Position numbers and translations under genes: made by a program
The notes under the pieces: model-generated
Seen by the model: only the letters and a program-made list of their open reading frames with translations
What the model was told of the DNA's origin: nothing
Database searches by the model: none
In this document: piece after piece, positions 1 through 11,219 of the stretch
Layout: each line of letters begins with the position of its first letter
Position numbering within the stretch: position 1 is the first letter of the stretch
Source: Portulaca oleracea
Lineage: Eukaryota; Streptophyta; Magnoliopsida; Caryophyllales; Portulacaceae
DNA: 64,000 nucleotides
NCBI GenBank assembly: GCA_029582165.1
Contig: CM055875.1
Coordinates: 26,305,144 to 26,369,143, forward strand
Direction: 5' to 3'

Positions 1-1
1 C

Positions 2-147
2 CATCTCTCTTTCTCTTTCTCTCCCTGAGGCAGAAAGAAGAGAGGCAAGAAAGAAGCAAGGATGGTGACTTGGAGGAGGGGATAGAAAACAAGAAAACAA
101 CCAAGCTTGTATTTGGCCTATGGGCTACACCCCCTTCTTTTATAGCA
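2..147 (-). promoter_or_regulatory. Promoter and GA/CT-rich leader of a gene reading left out of the window
   Basis: Read on the minus strand, a TATA box (TATAAAA, complement of 138-144) is followed by a leader that becomes strongly GA-rich. The first ATG after the TATA box is the complement of positions 2-4, in the context GAGATGG. This is the usual layout of a plant core promoter with a purine-rich 5' UTR, and the coding region would lie left of the window. The product cannot be guessed. No other feature explains this segment. Confidence 0.45.
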
Positions 148-639
148 CCTTGTTCACCAATTAAATTAATGGAAGATATGTGTTGTATTATTTTAATGTA
201 ACTTTCATAACAAAATGAATGGATGAATAATAATTGTGAAAATGAATAATTGGAATCAAGGTTGGGAGATGTTTGGATGAAGAGTAATCTTGTCTTTTTA
301 TAGTGCTTGCTTTGATTAAGGGTGGACAATACCCATTTGGGATTTTGCTCCACTAATAAATGATCTTCTTATGTATATTATTATTAAAATAGGTAACTAG
401 ATGAAGTGAATTAATTAATTAGATGATCTTGACAAATATTTTAATATTTTTCTTTTGTGGATTGGTTTTTTTCTTTTCTTTAAATATTACTTGTCGATTA
501 GAGCAGGCAGGGAATATAAATAATATCAATTTTTAAATAAGCACCTTTAATTAGGTTAATTTTGATTTGTTATGCTCTTCTAGCTATGAATACACAAGGA
601 TTATGGAGAGGCAAGCAAAAAGTGATGCTTTACCTAAAA
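148..639. other. AT-rich upstream DNA, nothing recognised
   Basis: No reading frame with coding character, no terminal repeats and no RNA gene were seen. It could hold upstream regulatory sequence of the leftward gene. Confidence 0.4.
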
Positions 640-3192
640 GGATGACCTCGGATCATGCTTTTTGCCCTTATCAAAATCTATCTAATTTTTGGGTTTATTG
701 AAGTAGCTAGGAGTCATGAAGCTTGGAGATGCATCAACCGTCTCAATGGAGCAACAATCCGAGGAAGGAGAATCGTTGTTGACTAGGCCCAGAAGAAGGA
801 TAGAAGGAGGAGAAGCAATCAAATTTGGATTCCAAAATCTACAAGTTCCAATCATAAAGAGGTTGCTGAAGTCAAGGTAAGTGGTATTATCAATGAAGAC
901 TTCATTGAGTGGTTGTCTAGAAGTTTAATCTGCTCTTCAAGTGTTCCTGGAGATCTTGATACGCTGGCCTACTTAATCAAAGATCATTATGGTCCGATTT
1001 CGAAGATTACGTCACTTAGCGGTGTCAAATTCATCCTCACCTTTCTTTCGATTCAAGACATGAAAGAAGCTTTAGCCAATCCTATGGAACTGAGTGATTG
1101 GTTTTCTGAAATAAAACCTTGGTCAGTTATGAGTCTTTAGATTCAAGGAGAGTTTGGGTTGATATGTTTGGGGTCCCTCCTCATGGCTGGGTTTGGGAGA
1201 ATTTTGAAAGATTTGCTCAACCATGGGGCAAACTGTTATCATTAGCAAGATGTATATCGTCGACTAATCAATTCGAATCAATGAGAGTTTTGATTCAGAC
1301 AGACATTTTCAAGAGAATTGATGGAGAGGTGGTTTTGGACATTCAAGACTGTGCTTTTAGATTTTTCATTAGGGAGGTTAGTTGCCATCTGATACCTCCT
1401 ACTTTGATTCGGGAATGTGATTCCACTAGTGATGATGTGGGTGATTCCAGTGAATGTGAAGAAAGTCAAAATGAGGATGGTCTAGAGTGTCATGGTAGCA
1501 ACTTAAATGTTCCAGTTTCTCCATTAGCTGAGGTTGACCCAAAACCTCGAAACAGAGATGATGGAAGTCGGAGAGAAGGGGTTGTTACCTTTGACGGTTC
1601 AACAATCAAGAAGTGGATGTATCGAGGAGTGTAGGAATCTTGATGTTCAGATTGAGGCTCCGGAAAACGAGCTTTCAAAGGCTCGAGGGGTTGTCATTCA
1701 TGATGAGGGAGGGTTTGAGCTTGAAGCAGTTAAAGAGCCTGAAGTTGCAATAAATTTGTCTCTGACCTTAGTTCCCGTTACCAATGATCAACAGTTAATC
1801 AATATGACTAATGCTTTGGGTTGTGATGCCGCTTTGGGAGTTGAAAAATCTGTTGAGATTTTGAATGAGTCAAATGATCACCAGGAGTTGGGTTCAGCTA
1901 ATCATGTCGTTCTTCCCATTTCTCATAATTCAGATGATGATATTTCGATCTCTTCTGATTGTGACTCGGTTGTGAATGCTAGAGCATTCATTATAGAAAA
2001 AAACAATCAAATTTGGTGAAGACAGTGGGTTTATGAGAGCAAAGAAGGATTCGAAGTTTTAATAGCTTTAAGTGATCCTGGCTATTAGGTAGAGTGTTTT
2101 TGCAACATTCCATAAGATGTGAAAGCCTTTTGGGGTACTATTGTTTCGGTTGGTGAAGGCATATGTTTCTGTAGTGGGCTCTGGGTTCTCAAAATTTGGT
2201 CCTTGGTCTGAATTGGAATCTTGCTATGATGATGCTTGCTATGCTATGATAGGTCATGCTCATTTTTGAGAAATTAATTTGCACAGGGTGGCTAGTTGTT
2301 TAATGGAGTCATGACTCTTTTATGTGAATTGGGGTGTTCTGTCTAATTCAGTGCTATGATCTGCTTCCTGAGTCTGAAGATATGCTTTGATTGATCATTT
2401 CTATTCTGTTGATACTGGTGTCTTTAGGAGATATATGATGCAGCTGCAGTTGGCTTGATTTGAGTATCTCAAATCCATCTATTTGTGTTTTCAAAAATTT
2501 AGAAGTGTGTTTCTGCAGAAGGTCAATTGGTGTATTTTTTTGGTGTTTGTGGTTTGGAAGGCTTAATTTGGCTGCAGTATGTTATTAAGGTGGTCAGTGA
2601 CTGTGGGGTTCATGTTGGTCAAATTTTACAACAACTTAATTCTTTTCGTTTGTTGAGGTGCAGGCAGTGAGATGTTGTGTTCTGGGTTCCTTTGGGTGGT
2701 GAAAAGCTGCACATTGCCTTGGGGGATTTGCTTTTTCTTCTTTGAAAGTTTGGTTTCTTCAGCTGTTTCTCGATAGCTTGGCTGGATTTTGGTGATTGAG
2801 GCAGCATGAGTTAAGTCTGGGTGCTAATCTTCTCAGCAGAGATTTTGGTCTAAAGTTATTATAAGTGTTGCCTTCTTGCTATGTTTTGTCATAGTGTTAT
2901 CTGGCTATGGCTCCCTGGACAGAATGAATGGCCTGGTTTTGTTCAGGTGAATTTTTTCATCATCTTTCTGGTGTGGTTTAGTTGTGCAGATAAGCTCAGG
3001 TTCATCTCTGGTGGTTGGCTCGAGTAATAAAACCACTGCTTCCTTCTTGTGGTTTTGGCTCCTTTTGGGTTGTTTTGCATTTTCTTTGGAGTTATATTGC
3101 TCTCTCTAAAAGTTGTATGCTCTTTTTATGTTTTTAGACTCATTTGTCCCGATTAAAATGGCTCCTTTGACCGCTAATTATAAAAAAAAAAA
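640..3192 (+). mobile_element. ORF1-only LINE (L1-type) remnant with poly(A) tail
   Basis: The segment holds a decayed LINE ORF1 (661-2019), then about 1.1 kb without coding character, and ends in a run of 11 A at 3182-3192. No endonuclease or reverse transcriptase (ORF2) can be read on either strand, so this copy either lost ORF2 or belongs to a non-autonomous family. The left boundary is approximate and no target-site duplication was identified. The ending resembles the poly(A)-terminated 3' UTRs of plant L1 elements. Confidence 0.55.
661..2019 (+). pseudogene. LINE ORF1 pseudogene: collapsed RRM plus DUF4283-like region
   Basis: ORF1 proteins of plant L1 elements bind the element RNA. Here 661-786 encodes the two ends of an RNA-recognition motif (start LIKIYLIFG, end RLNGATIRGRRIVVD), but the middle including strands beta2-3 is missing and a TAG stands at 784-786. 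The frame resumes to a TAG at 1138-1140. A frameshift near 1115-1135 leads into a DUF4283-like part (RVWVDMFGVPPHGW, ending near 1390), and another shift near 1600-1640 leads into an acidic C-terminal part ending at 2019. At least one nonsense change and two frameshifts make it non-functional. Apparent starts inside it are not credible initiation codons. Confidence 0.6.
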
Positions 3193-3487
3193 CTAGTTTT
3201 TTTTAATAATATATATAATAGACAGTATAATTTTTATAACTTTACCTATAATTATTTTTAGCACTAAATTATTATCAATCTACATTTACTAATTAATATC
3301 ATTCAAAAACATTGTACATATATTTTCGTAAAGCAAATATATTTAATACTAATGTGAATTTTTATAACTTGCATTTTTTTTGTAATCACTAATTTGAGAA
3401 AAAAATTAAAATTGAATACGTATTTTATATATTAAGAAATAAGTTCAAAATTATTTCTTTTCTAAATAAAAATTTATGAAGTTTTTA
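3193..3487. other. AT-rich spacer, nothing recognised
   Basis: Short A/T runs only. No coding frame, repeat end or RNA gene was seen. Confidence 0.4.
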
Positions 3488-4354
3488 TTATTTATTTATG
3501 TAACGGGTCCTAAAGGCATACTCATAGTGTTCGTAGCGGGTCCTAAAGGCTGTCTTGATGATGTCTTCCGGCTTGATTCTTAGTTGGTGATACCCATACC
3601 TCAAGTCAATCTTGGAAAACATGCCGGCCCCTTGCAATTGAACGAACAGATCATCGATTCGAGGTAACGGATACTTGTTCTTGATAGTGACCTTGTTCAG
3701 CTCCCGATAATCGATACATAGTCTTAGACTTCCATCTTTCTTTTTTACAAACATGACCGGGACTCCCCATGGCGATACACTCGGCCGTATGAATCCTAAC
3801 TAAAGTAGCTCGTCCAGTTGAGTCCTAAGTTCTTTCAACTCCGCAGGGGGCATCCGATAGGGAGCTTTGGAAATTGGTTGAGTCCCTGGGACCAACTCTA
3901 TTTCGAAATCAATTTCCCTCCTCAGGGGTAATTCAGTTAATTCCTCGGGAAACACATGCGGAAAATCTCGTACCACATAAATATCTTCTATCTTCAGTTC
4001 TTTTGGTTGGTCCTCTAACATGTAGCATAGGTAAGCCTCAACACCTTAGCGTATATACTTCTTGGCTTTCATCAAGGGTATAGTTTTACAGCTAGGTTTC
4101 CCCGATTCACCCTTAAAATGAATCTTGCCTCCTAGCCGACTCTTTAGATCTACTACCCCCTCATCACACTTGATCTTAGCCCCGTGTTTAGCTAACCAAT
4201 CCATACCCATGATGACATCAAACTCATCTATATTTATAACAATAAGGTCGGCTGGAAAACCTTTGTTTGAAATCTTAAGGGGATCCTGCTTCAGTGCTTT
4301 GTCACAGGTCATGACTTTGTGAGATTGTTCTCTATTGTAATCCTTCATGTTCAT
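3488..4354 (-). pseudogene. Ty3/gypsy (Tekay/Del-like) protease-to-RT fragment, broken
   Basis: On the minus strand a single frame runs from the end of the aspartic protease (VIMGMDWLAKHGAKIKC near 4190) through the spacer (FPEELTELPLRREIDFEIEL) into the first part of the reverse transcriptase ([32 protein letters not shown]). In-frame stops stand at 4046-4048 (TAA) and 3800-3802 (TAG). The fragment ends before the catalytic YVDD box; RNase H, integrase, gag and LTRs are absent. At the RT break a short piece (encoding AFRTRY) is repeated, see findings. Wording of the conserved blocks fits chromovirus-type gypsy elements. It is a dead fragment. Confidence 0.85.
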
Positions 4355-5578
4355 CTCTGCCTCATCTATGAGGCCCCTCCACGTACAGCTTTCATCTGTC
4401 TCGTCAGAAAGGCTCCTCTACAGAAACTCCTTCTGAGTTTTTTGGTTTTGTAAGAAGTCATCAAGGACCTCACTGTCCTGATTTCGCTGACTTCCTTAAC
4501 CTTCTCTATTTCTATTGTACCTCAAGCATATCTAATAAAGAAATATTATTCAGTTCAATCAAGTGCTATTAACGTCCTTGTGTTTATAAGTGCAGAACTC
4601 TGTAACAAATCTATTCACCCCCCCTCAAGGGTTCTTTCAAATGTAAAATGAAATTTCAAAAAACAATTCAGGGATACTTCATATTTTGTGAAAACTGTTT
4701 TTAGACCTTCATGTTGTTAGAATGTATATATTTTTAGGCTTCCATATTTTAAGTTAGCAATTGCTAGGAGAAAAATATATTTGTTGAACATATATTAGGA
4801 ACACTTTAAAAATGAGCGCATTATTTCAGTAGTCCACGTAATCTCGTCGGGAACATGCATGTTTAACTAATTTGATATATCATGTAGCAAACGCTCATCT
4901 TAAAACATGAGGGCCTAAGAGTAAAATCTAGAAATATGTGGGTTTAAAATAGTTTTCACAAAATATGAGGAACCAGAGCTTGAGCTTTGATTCCAGTTCT
5001 AGGATGGATCCGTGAATTGTGTTTTACCGAAATTATATTGATGAGAAGTGAATATGAGCTGTTACAAAATGAAGACGATCGATCCGGATTGAAAGCAATG
5101 GTTGGGTGTAGAAAGAATTGGCAGAGTAGGCCCAGGGAGCAACAACGTACAGATAAAGCTAGAATGCATGTTTGGAAGACCCTAATGAAGTTTGTCATGT
5201 TCCTATGGACACTATATATAACTTCCAGACATTGCCCATACCCAGTGAGAGTGAGTGATTGAAAAATCCATTAAACTATATATCCACCGAAACCCATGGA
5301 GATTGATGTAGCATTCTGTCTCTCTTTCTGTGTCTCTTTGTGTCTCTGATCAACGTAACTCTCATAATTTTTGAATGTGGATAAGACAAGTTGAAACAAA
5401 TGATCGAGAAGAGAAGGTGTTGGATTTAGTAGTGCTGTTGTTACGATCATCACATGCATGGCCAACAAGCTCTATCTAAATGCATGTGTTTTTTGCTCCC
5501 ACTTCCACATGCCTTACAGCTCGACAATTCAATGCTCTTTCTCTCCATCTTTGGATGTTTAAATTAAAAAATACCCAT
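4355..5578. other. Unassigned interval
   Basis: No credible gene. Open stretches at 4956-5262 have no recognisable domain and unlike neighbours no supporting context. A C-run lies at 4617-4624. It may contain old unrecognised element sequence. Confidence 0.35.
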
Positions 5579-5611
5579 CACTGGTAGAATTGGGGTCATT
5601 AAGCGTTTGGA

Positions 5612-5822
5612 ATTGGCGTCTGATACGGATATAAACGGATGCTAAAAAGGTTTTGCCGTCTGATTTAAACAGACGCCAAAACCTTTAACGTCTTTTTGGA
5701 AAAGGCGTATGTTTTTGGCGTCTGTTTAAATCAGATGCCAAATATGGCGTCTGTTAAGGGCCTTAATAGACGCCATTTTCAGAATAAAATCGCGTCTGTT
5801 AAGGCCCCAAAAAGACGCCATT
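5612..5822. repeat. Left subterminal repeat cluster of the CACTA element
   Basis: About eight copies of the octamer GGCGTCTG or its complement, some with one change, occur in both orientations within about 210 bp, forming local hairpins (for example around 5650-5690 and 5715-5780). Confidence 0.8.
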
Positions 5823-6061
5823 GTGCACTTAAAAAAATAAAAAAAAAAGTTAAACGTCGATACAAATAAACATATTCCAATATATTTAATTACACTATAC
5901 GCAATATATATATTGTGGGTTGTAATTTTAAAATGGAGCAAATTATTATTTTTTTAATTTGTAAAAAAGTTGTGTAAAATGATTTGTAGAGGAATAAATA
6001 ATGAAAAAAAATACATTTTTATATAATAAAAAATGATATATATATCTCCCATGTATGCACA

Positions 6062-6067
<6 letters not shown>

Positions 6068-6112
<45 letters not shown>
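6068..6112. repeat. (TA)n microsatellite
   Basis: An uninterrupted TA run that forms the left border of the first Mutator-like MITE of this cluster. Confidence 0.95.
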
Positions 6113-6115
<3 letters not shown>

Positions 6116-6633
6116 ATATTTGGATTCTAATAATCCCTACTTTCACCAATTGGACAATAGTGGACCGTACTTTCACTTTGTATTATGGTGGTCCATAAAA
6201 AATATAAATTGGATTGTAGTGGGATATTTTCGAGGGAATCATAGATTTTGTGTTGCATTTGATTCAAAACTTAGTATAACACTTTACAATGATTTTTAAT
6301 GAATTTACAGCGTTTTTCGCAATTTTTTTCATTTTTTTACTATTTTTTACGATTTTTTTCACTTTTATTATTTTTAAAAATCATAATAATTATTCGGAGT
6401 CTCTAAAAAATTATTTAAAAAATGTTTTAGAAACTACAATTTATTAACTTTCTAGGGGAAGGAACGAAAAAAACAAAAACATTATAGTGTATGAATGAAA
6501 AAAATAAGAAGATTGTGGAGGTGGATTCGGTACCACTACAATCCAATTTTATTTTTTGACCACCGAATACTGAGTGAAAGACGGCCCACCATTGTCCAAT
6601 TGATGAAAGTAGGGATTATTAGAATCCAATTAT

Positions 6634-6636
<3 letters not shown>
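6113..6636. mobile_element. Mutator-like MITE M1 in a TA tract
   Basis: A left terminus starting AGGATATTTGGATTCTAATA is repeated inverted at the right end (TATTAGAATCCAATTATCCT), and the similarity runs on for roughly 100 bp with a few indels. TA runs abut both sides, hiding any target duplication. No coding capacity. The terminal word family matches elements elsewhere in this window that show 9-bp duplications, hence the Mutator-like assignment. Confidence 0.75.

Positions 6637-6666
<30 letters not shown>
6637..6666. repeat. (TA)n microsatellite
   Basis: TA run separating elements M1 and M2. Confidence 0.95.
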
Positions 6667-6670
<4 letters not shown>

Positions 6671-6790
6671 ATATTGGATTCTAATAATCCCTACTATCAC
6701 AAATTGTATGGCAATAATCCCTACTATCATTTTGGATTAATTCTGGTGGTCCAAAAAAAATAAAATTGTATTGTAGTGGGACAAAATCGA

Positions 6791-6793
<3 letters not shown>
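6667..6793. mobile_element. Truncated MITE M2, 5' end only
   Basis: These roughly 127 bp match the first 127 bp of M3 almost base for base, then stop exactly where a TA run begins, at a point where M3 reads GTGTATACGC. Most likely a partial duplication made by misalignment in the TA tract. Confidence 0.75.
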
Positions 6794-6839
<46 letters not shown>

Positions 6840-6852
6840 TATATATATATAT
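6794..6852. repeat. (TA)n microsatellite
   Basis: TA run with one GA interruption near 6838, between M2 and M3. Confidence 0.95.
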
Positions 6853-7392
6853 AGGGATATTGGATTCTAATAATCCCTACTATCACAAATTGTATGGCAA
6901 TAATACCTACTATCATTTTGGATTAATTCTGGTGGTCCAAAAAAAATAAAATTGTATTGTAGTGGGACAAAATCGAGTGTATACGCTAAATATCATGGAT
7001 TTTGTGTTGCATTTGATTCAAAACTTTGTATAAAACTTTACCACAATTTTTAATGAATTTACAGCATTTCTCCCAATTTTTTCCAATTTTTTTTCAATTT
7101 TTTATGATTTTTTCAATTTTATTCCTTTTAAAAAATCATAATTATTGCTCGGAATCTCAAAAAAATAATTTAAAAAATGTTTTAGTAACTACACTTCGTT
7201 ACCTATCTAGGGGTAGGAACTAAAAAAACAAAAACAATATGGGGTAGGCATGGAAAAAATAAAAAGAATGCGGTGATGGATTTGGTACCACTACAATACA
7301 ATTTTTTTTTTTTTGGACCACCAGAATCCAAAATGATAGTAGGGATTATTGCCATACAATTTGTGATAGTAGGGATTATTAAAATCCAATAT

Positions 7393-7396
<4 letters not shown>
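6853..7396. mobile_element. Mutator-like MITE M3 in a TA tract
   Basis: Complete inverted-repeat element of 544 bp. The left end starts AGGGATATTGGATTCTAATA and the right end is its complement with one change; terminal repeats run for over 100 bp. Related to M1 and to the larger element at 13744-15589. Confidence 0.8.

Positions 7397-7438
<42 letters not shown>
7397..7438. repeat. (TA)n microsatellite
   Basis: TA run bordering M3 on the right. Confidence 0.95.
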
Positions 7439-7440
<2 letters not shown>

Positions 7441-7596
7441 GTAGAATAACAAATAAAAAAAATTAAAATCACATTAATTAAACAGATTCATCATGACCCT
7501 GAACATTAAACAATTAAAATATATATAATACAACTTTAATAATGTTGATTTTTCTAACTAATAGGATACAAAAAAAAAAAACTAAATTGTAATGAA

Positions 7597-7607
7597 TATA
7601 TATATAT

Positions 7608-7685
<78 letters not shown>

Positions 7686-7731
7686 TCAATCTTCAATCTT
7701 CAATCTTCAATCTTCAATCTTCAATCTTTAA
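7597..7731. repeat. (TA)n followed by a heptamer tandem repeat
   Basis: A TA run with TG interruptions (7597-7682) passes directly into about six to seven copies of CTTCAAT (7683-7731). Confidence 0.9.
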
Positions 7732-7907
7732 ACATTATCATCTTCAATTATATAACAATATGGATTTGAGGAGTAGATGTTGAGACAAGATGAGAGAAAA
7801 TTGAGGGGAGATGGAAAGTGGTGTTGAAGAGGAGGGAAAAAAAGTAGGAGGGAAATTTGAGATTGATTCATTTATATATAGTGGACACCAAAATGGCGTC
7901 TGTTTTG

Positions 7908-8360
7908 GTGTACAAACAGACGCCATTTTTGGCCAACCATTACTTAATTTAATACACTTATATTATTATTATTAATAATTATAGCTATTAATTACATATT
8001 ATTATAATTAATATATATATTTAATAATATTTATATTATTAATTGTTAATGTCATTGTAGTTATTGTAATTTCTACATTAATATAGTTAATGTATAGAAT
8101 GGTTAATTAAATGTTAATAAATGACAAATTAAAATAATATGAATCCCGACCCGATGCTTAATATTAATGTGCATGTACGTACGTATATATGTATACATGA
8201 TTTTAGTTATAGTTAATTATTAAATAGTATTATTGTTAATTTTTAATTTATTTTAGCTATAGCTATAGCTAGCTAGATAATATATATATATATATATATA
8301 TGTTACGTTGTTAATTATATTGTTAATAATAATTATTGTTATTAATGCTATATATCAATT
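7908..8360. repeat. Segmental duplication inside the CACTA element, copy 1
   Basis: About 450 bp, beginning GTACAAACAGAC and containing the marker words GTGCATGTACGTAC and ATGTATACATGATTTTAG, recurs in the same orientation at 9047-9500 with small indels. Confidence 0.75.
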
Positions 8361-8525
8361 AACTATATAGTTATTATATACTGCATCTTCATAGCTTCCC
8401 CCACATCCCCCATGCCTATGACGTGTCTCCGACTTTGCAATTGTTTGTCAAACCAAAACTCATCTTCAGACATGATATGAATAATTGGTTGACCGTCCAC
8501 CCGCTGCTTGGCTGCCATCTCCCGT

Positions 8526-8768
8526 TTGTATGATATAATATACATGGGATCTTCAGATTCTCTTGTTGCAGATTTCAAGTTGTTTATGATGAAAAATTTT
8601 GAGATGACTGATTTGGGAGTATTACACTACTTTCTTGGGCTTCAAGTGAAGCAAGGAGAAGATGGTATTTTTATTGCACAAGAGAAATATGCATTGGATC
8701 GATCTTCTCAAAAGGTTCAATATGATAGGATGCAAAACTGCAAGTACCCCCATGAATGTTAGTTAGTA
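8526..8768 (+). pseudogene. Ty1/copia reverse transcriptase scrap
   Basis: The frame reads LYDIIYMGSSDSLVADFKLF, then FEMTDLGVLHYFLGLQVKQ and FIAQEKYALD, the stretch directly after the catalytic YVDD box of copia RT. The box itself is damaged (LYD for LYVDD), and a frameshift follows at about 8705. Both sides are unrelated AT-rich DNA, so it is a captured or inserted fragment within the CACTA element and cannot make a working enzyme. Confidence 0.75.
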
Positions 8769-9046
8769 CTCCTATATATTTTGATTCTCTGATTTAATGA
8801 AATGCATCTAAGTTTTCCAATAACTGCTGTTTTCATTTCTCTCCATAATACTCCCCTGTTTCCAACACAATAGAGTATGTTACACGATCAATCCTGTTTG
8901 TCATTTTCCTAATGGTCTCTACTTATGAATATGTATTGAAAAGTATTCTTGGACTATACAATTATATTTGCAATTGATGTTTGTCAATAACAAGATCAAT
9001 TTTATTTTCTTTTCCTTTGTTTAAGTGTACGTGCTTTGCAATTGAT

Positions 9047-9500
9047 GTACAAACAGACCAAGCAAATGTAATACAATTATCTTATTATTATTAATTATAA
9101 CAATTAATTATGTATTATTATAATATATATTTAATAATATTTATATTATTAATTGTTAATGTTATTGTAGATAATTAATATATATAATTGTTCACTAATT
9201 GTTAATTAAATGTTAATAAAAAGACAAATTAAAATAATATCAATCTCGTCCCGGTGCTTAATATTAATGTGCATGTACGTACATATATATGTATACATGA
9301 TTTTAGTTATAGTTAATTATTAATTAGTATTATCATTAATTTTTAATATAATTTATTTTAACTATAACTATAACTAGCTAAATAATTTATATATATATAT
9401 ATATACGTTATATTGTTAATTATAACCCTAATAATAATTATTGTTATTAATGCTATATTCTAATTATAACCCTAATAATAATTATTGTTATTAATGTCTA
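9047..9500. repeat. Segmental duplication inside the CACTA element, copy 2
   Basis: Direct repeat of 7908-8360. The two copies flank the copia scrap and about 280 bp of unassigned sequence. Confidence 0.75.
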
Positions 9501-9599
9501 TATATGTATATATACTAATTTTTAATATAAGGGTTTTTTGAGGTGGTTATTCTCCCCATATTGAGGCTGCACGTTTGATTTTTTTTTTTGATAAATGTC

Positions 9600-9872
9600 A
9601 AAAGTGGCGGCTGTTTACACTATAAACAGACGGCATTTTCTGACTAGCGTCTTTTTATAGTGTAAACAGACGCTACTTTTTACTATAATAAAAAAAAATT
9701 GAAAATTTGTGTACGCTGAAAATGGAGAAAAGGGATATTAATTTACGGATAGGTTGGCGTCTGTTTTAAACAAACAGACGCCAAATTGGAATTTATATTT
9801 TTTTAAAATTCTTTTTCTTTAATTTAGCGTCTGATCTTATAATAGACGCCAATTTTCAGACGCTTTTGGGTA
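9600..9872. repeat. Right subterminal repeat cluster of the CACTA element
   Basis: Copies of the same octamer appear in inverted pairs at about 9604-9670, 9755-9782 and 9824-9862, within 300 bp of the right end. A further inverted pair lies deep inside the element at 7893-7925. Confidence 0.78.
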
Positions 9873-10001
9873 TGAATTCTACTAGTGTATTCAAAAACAT
9901 ACATTAGATTGTGTCCAATTATCATAAACCAAATCTGTGGACGTGCTTAATTAATTTGTATTAGAAAATAATAAATGAATCCAAATCACAAATGTCCAAC
10001 T

Positions 10002-10172
10002 CAGTGGCGGATCTAAACTTCGAAATTAGGGGTGTCTACTTAATAAGAATAACAAATATGTTTTTACAGTGTAATAACCACTCAATTTTCTTCACAATCA
10101 ATATATATAGGCTATTTAATTTGATATTTTTTTTGTTAGGACACTCCAAAGAAAACCTTAGATCCGCCCCTA
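10002..10172. mobile_element. Possible short hAT-like MITE
   Basis: CAGTGGCGGATCTAA at the left is repeated inverted at the right (TTAGATCCGCCCCTA), 13 of 15 positions matching. No 8-bp flanking duplication was found, so the assignment rests on terminal words common in plant hAT MITEs. Confidence 0.45.
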
Positions 10173-10536
10173 ACGTAAATGGAGGTGGTACCACATTGAG
10201 TTGATATTGCACCCGTTGGCAAAGTAAATTATAGAAAAGAATACAATCATGCATCTATGTAATGGTGAGCATCATGAGTTATATTCACTGGATGAGGTGG
10301 AAGCGGTATGACCCATAAAAAAAGTTAGAGTTAGATTCTCCATATTGACTTGCTTTCCAATAGTACGTGAGTGTGAGTTTGATTAAAACAAATAAAAAAA
10401 AGTGTAGGGCCCATATTTAATATTTTTTATTTTCAAAATGTCCTTGTTTTACCACCTCGTCTGCAACTGAGTTATCACTTCCCTCACATCATGAAAAATT
10501 GAAAGACCAAGAAAATACGTTAACAATTTAGAAATA

Positions 10537-10846
10537 AGAAAATTGGATTTAAATAATCTTAACTTTAGGTCATGATAGTCTAAATAATTTGAACTTTAGA
10601 TTTGGTTCTAAATAATTTGAACTTTGGGCTCTTTGGATTCTAGTAGCACAGCACCGATTTAAATTTAATTAACTTAACTCGGCGGCAGGATGACAATACA
10701 TAGTAAGTTGACATGGCATAGCTAAAAAATCCAGGCACGTGCTTCCGCCGCCACACCAAAGTTTAGATTATTTAGAACTAAATCTAAAGTTCAGATTATT
10801 TAATCTACTATGGATCAAAGTTCATATTATTTAATTTCAATTTCCC
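10537..10846. mobile_element. Mutator-like MITE with perfect 9-bp target duplication
   Basis: A 310-bp inverted-repeat element flanked by TTAGAAATA at 10528-10536 and 10847-10855. The arms are about 90 bp (AAATTGGATTTAAATAATC at the left, its diverged complement at the right) and each is built from tandem sub-units containing TCTAAATAATTTGAACTTT. Perfect 9-bp duplications are the Mutator signature. No coding capacity. Confidence 0.82.
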
Positions 10847-11006
10847 TTAGAAATATCATTGACAATAGAGTAATTTCCAAGGAATTCTAGTTATCTGTTT
10901 AATTGCTTGTATCAAGATTGGGTTATCCGCTTAGGTATGTAGATCAGTAACGCCAATTTTGATGCATTTAAGAGACCATAACTTAGAGCAAGTGCTTCTC
11001 GCACAA

Positions 11007-11092
11007 AACAACAACAACAACAACAACATCAACCTCCTAGGTGACACGTTTGAGCAGTCTGGGGGACCCTAAAGTAGGCAGCCTTACCCCAT
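11007..11092 (-). mobile_element. Possible SINE 3' fragment
   Basis: On the minus strand the sequence GGGGTAAGGCTGCCTACTTT is followed by a B-box-like stretch remnant and ends in (GTT)n at 11007-11028. The GGTAAGGCTGC word is characteristic of the body of tRNA-derived plant SINEs. The 5' half with the A box is not recognisable, so this is tentative. Confidence 0.4.
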
Positions 11093-11145
11093 AAATAAAC
11101 TTCATGTGACCTTAACCCCATGAACAAAACTTCATGTGGAGACTG

Positions 11146-11149
<4 letters not shown>

Positions 11150-11217
<68 letters not shown>
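11150..11217. repeat. (TA)n microsatellite
   Basis: About 34 TA units bordering the next element on its left. Confidence 0.95.

Positions 11218-11219
<2 letters not shown>

Larger units (their letters stand above)
5579..9887. mobile_element. CACTA (En/Spm) element, non-autonomous, 4.3 kb
   Basis: The left end reads CACTGGTAGAATT and the right end, on the other strand, CACTAGTAGAATT: 12 of 13 positions match and both start with the diagnostic CACT(R). The flanking triplets are CAT (5576-5578) and TAT (9888-9890), matching at two of three bases, as expected for an aged 3-bp target duplication. Both subterminal regions are packed with direct and inverted copies of GGCGTCTG/CAGACGCC, the kind of subterminal repeat bound by CACTA accessory proteins. 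No TNP2-type transposase frame is visible inside; the interior is occupied by TA tracts, Mutator-like MITEs and a copia scrap. Orientation cannot be decided. Confidence 0.82.

Noticed and set aside
4956..5262. Overlapping frames of 80-91 codons on both strands
   Set aside because: No domain, no promoter context, and overlapping in opposite directions.
8363..8578. Minus-strand 71-codon frame (EDEFWFDKQLQSRRHVIGMG) inside the CACTA element
   Set aside because: One end is antisense of the copia scrap; the rest has no match I recognise. It might be a transposase remnant but cannot be supported.
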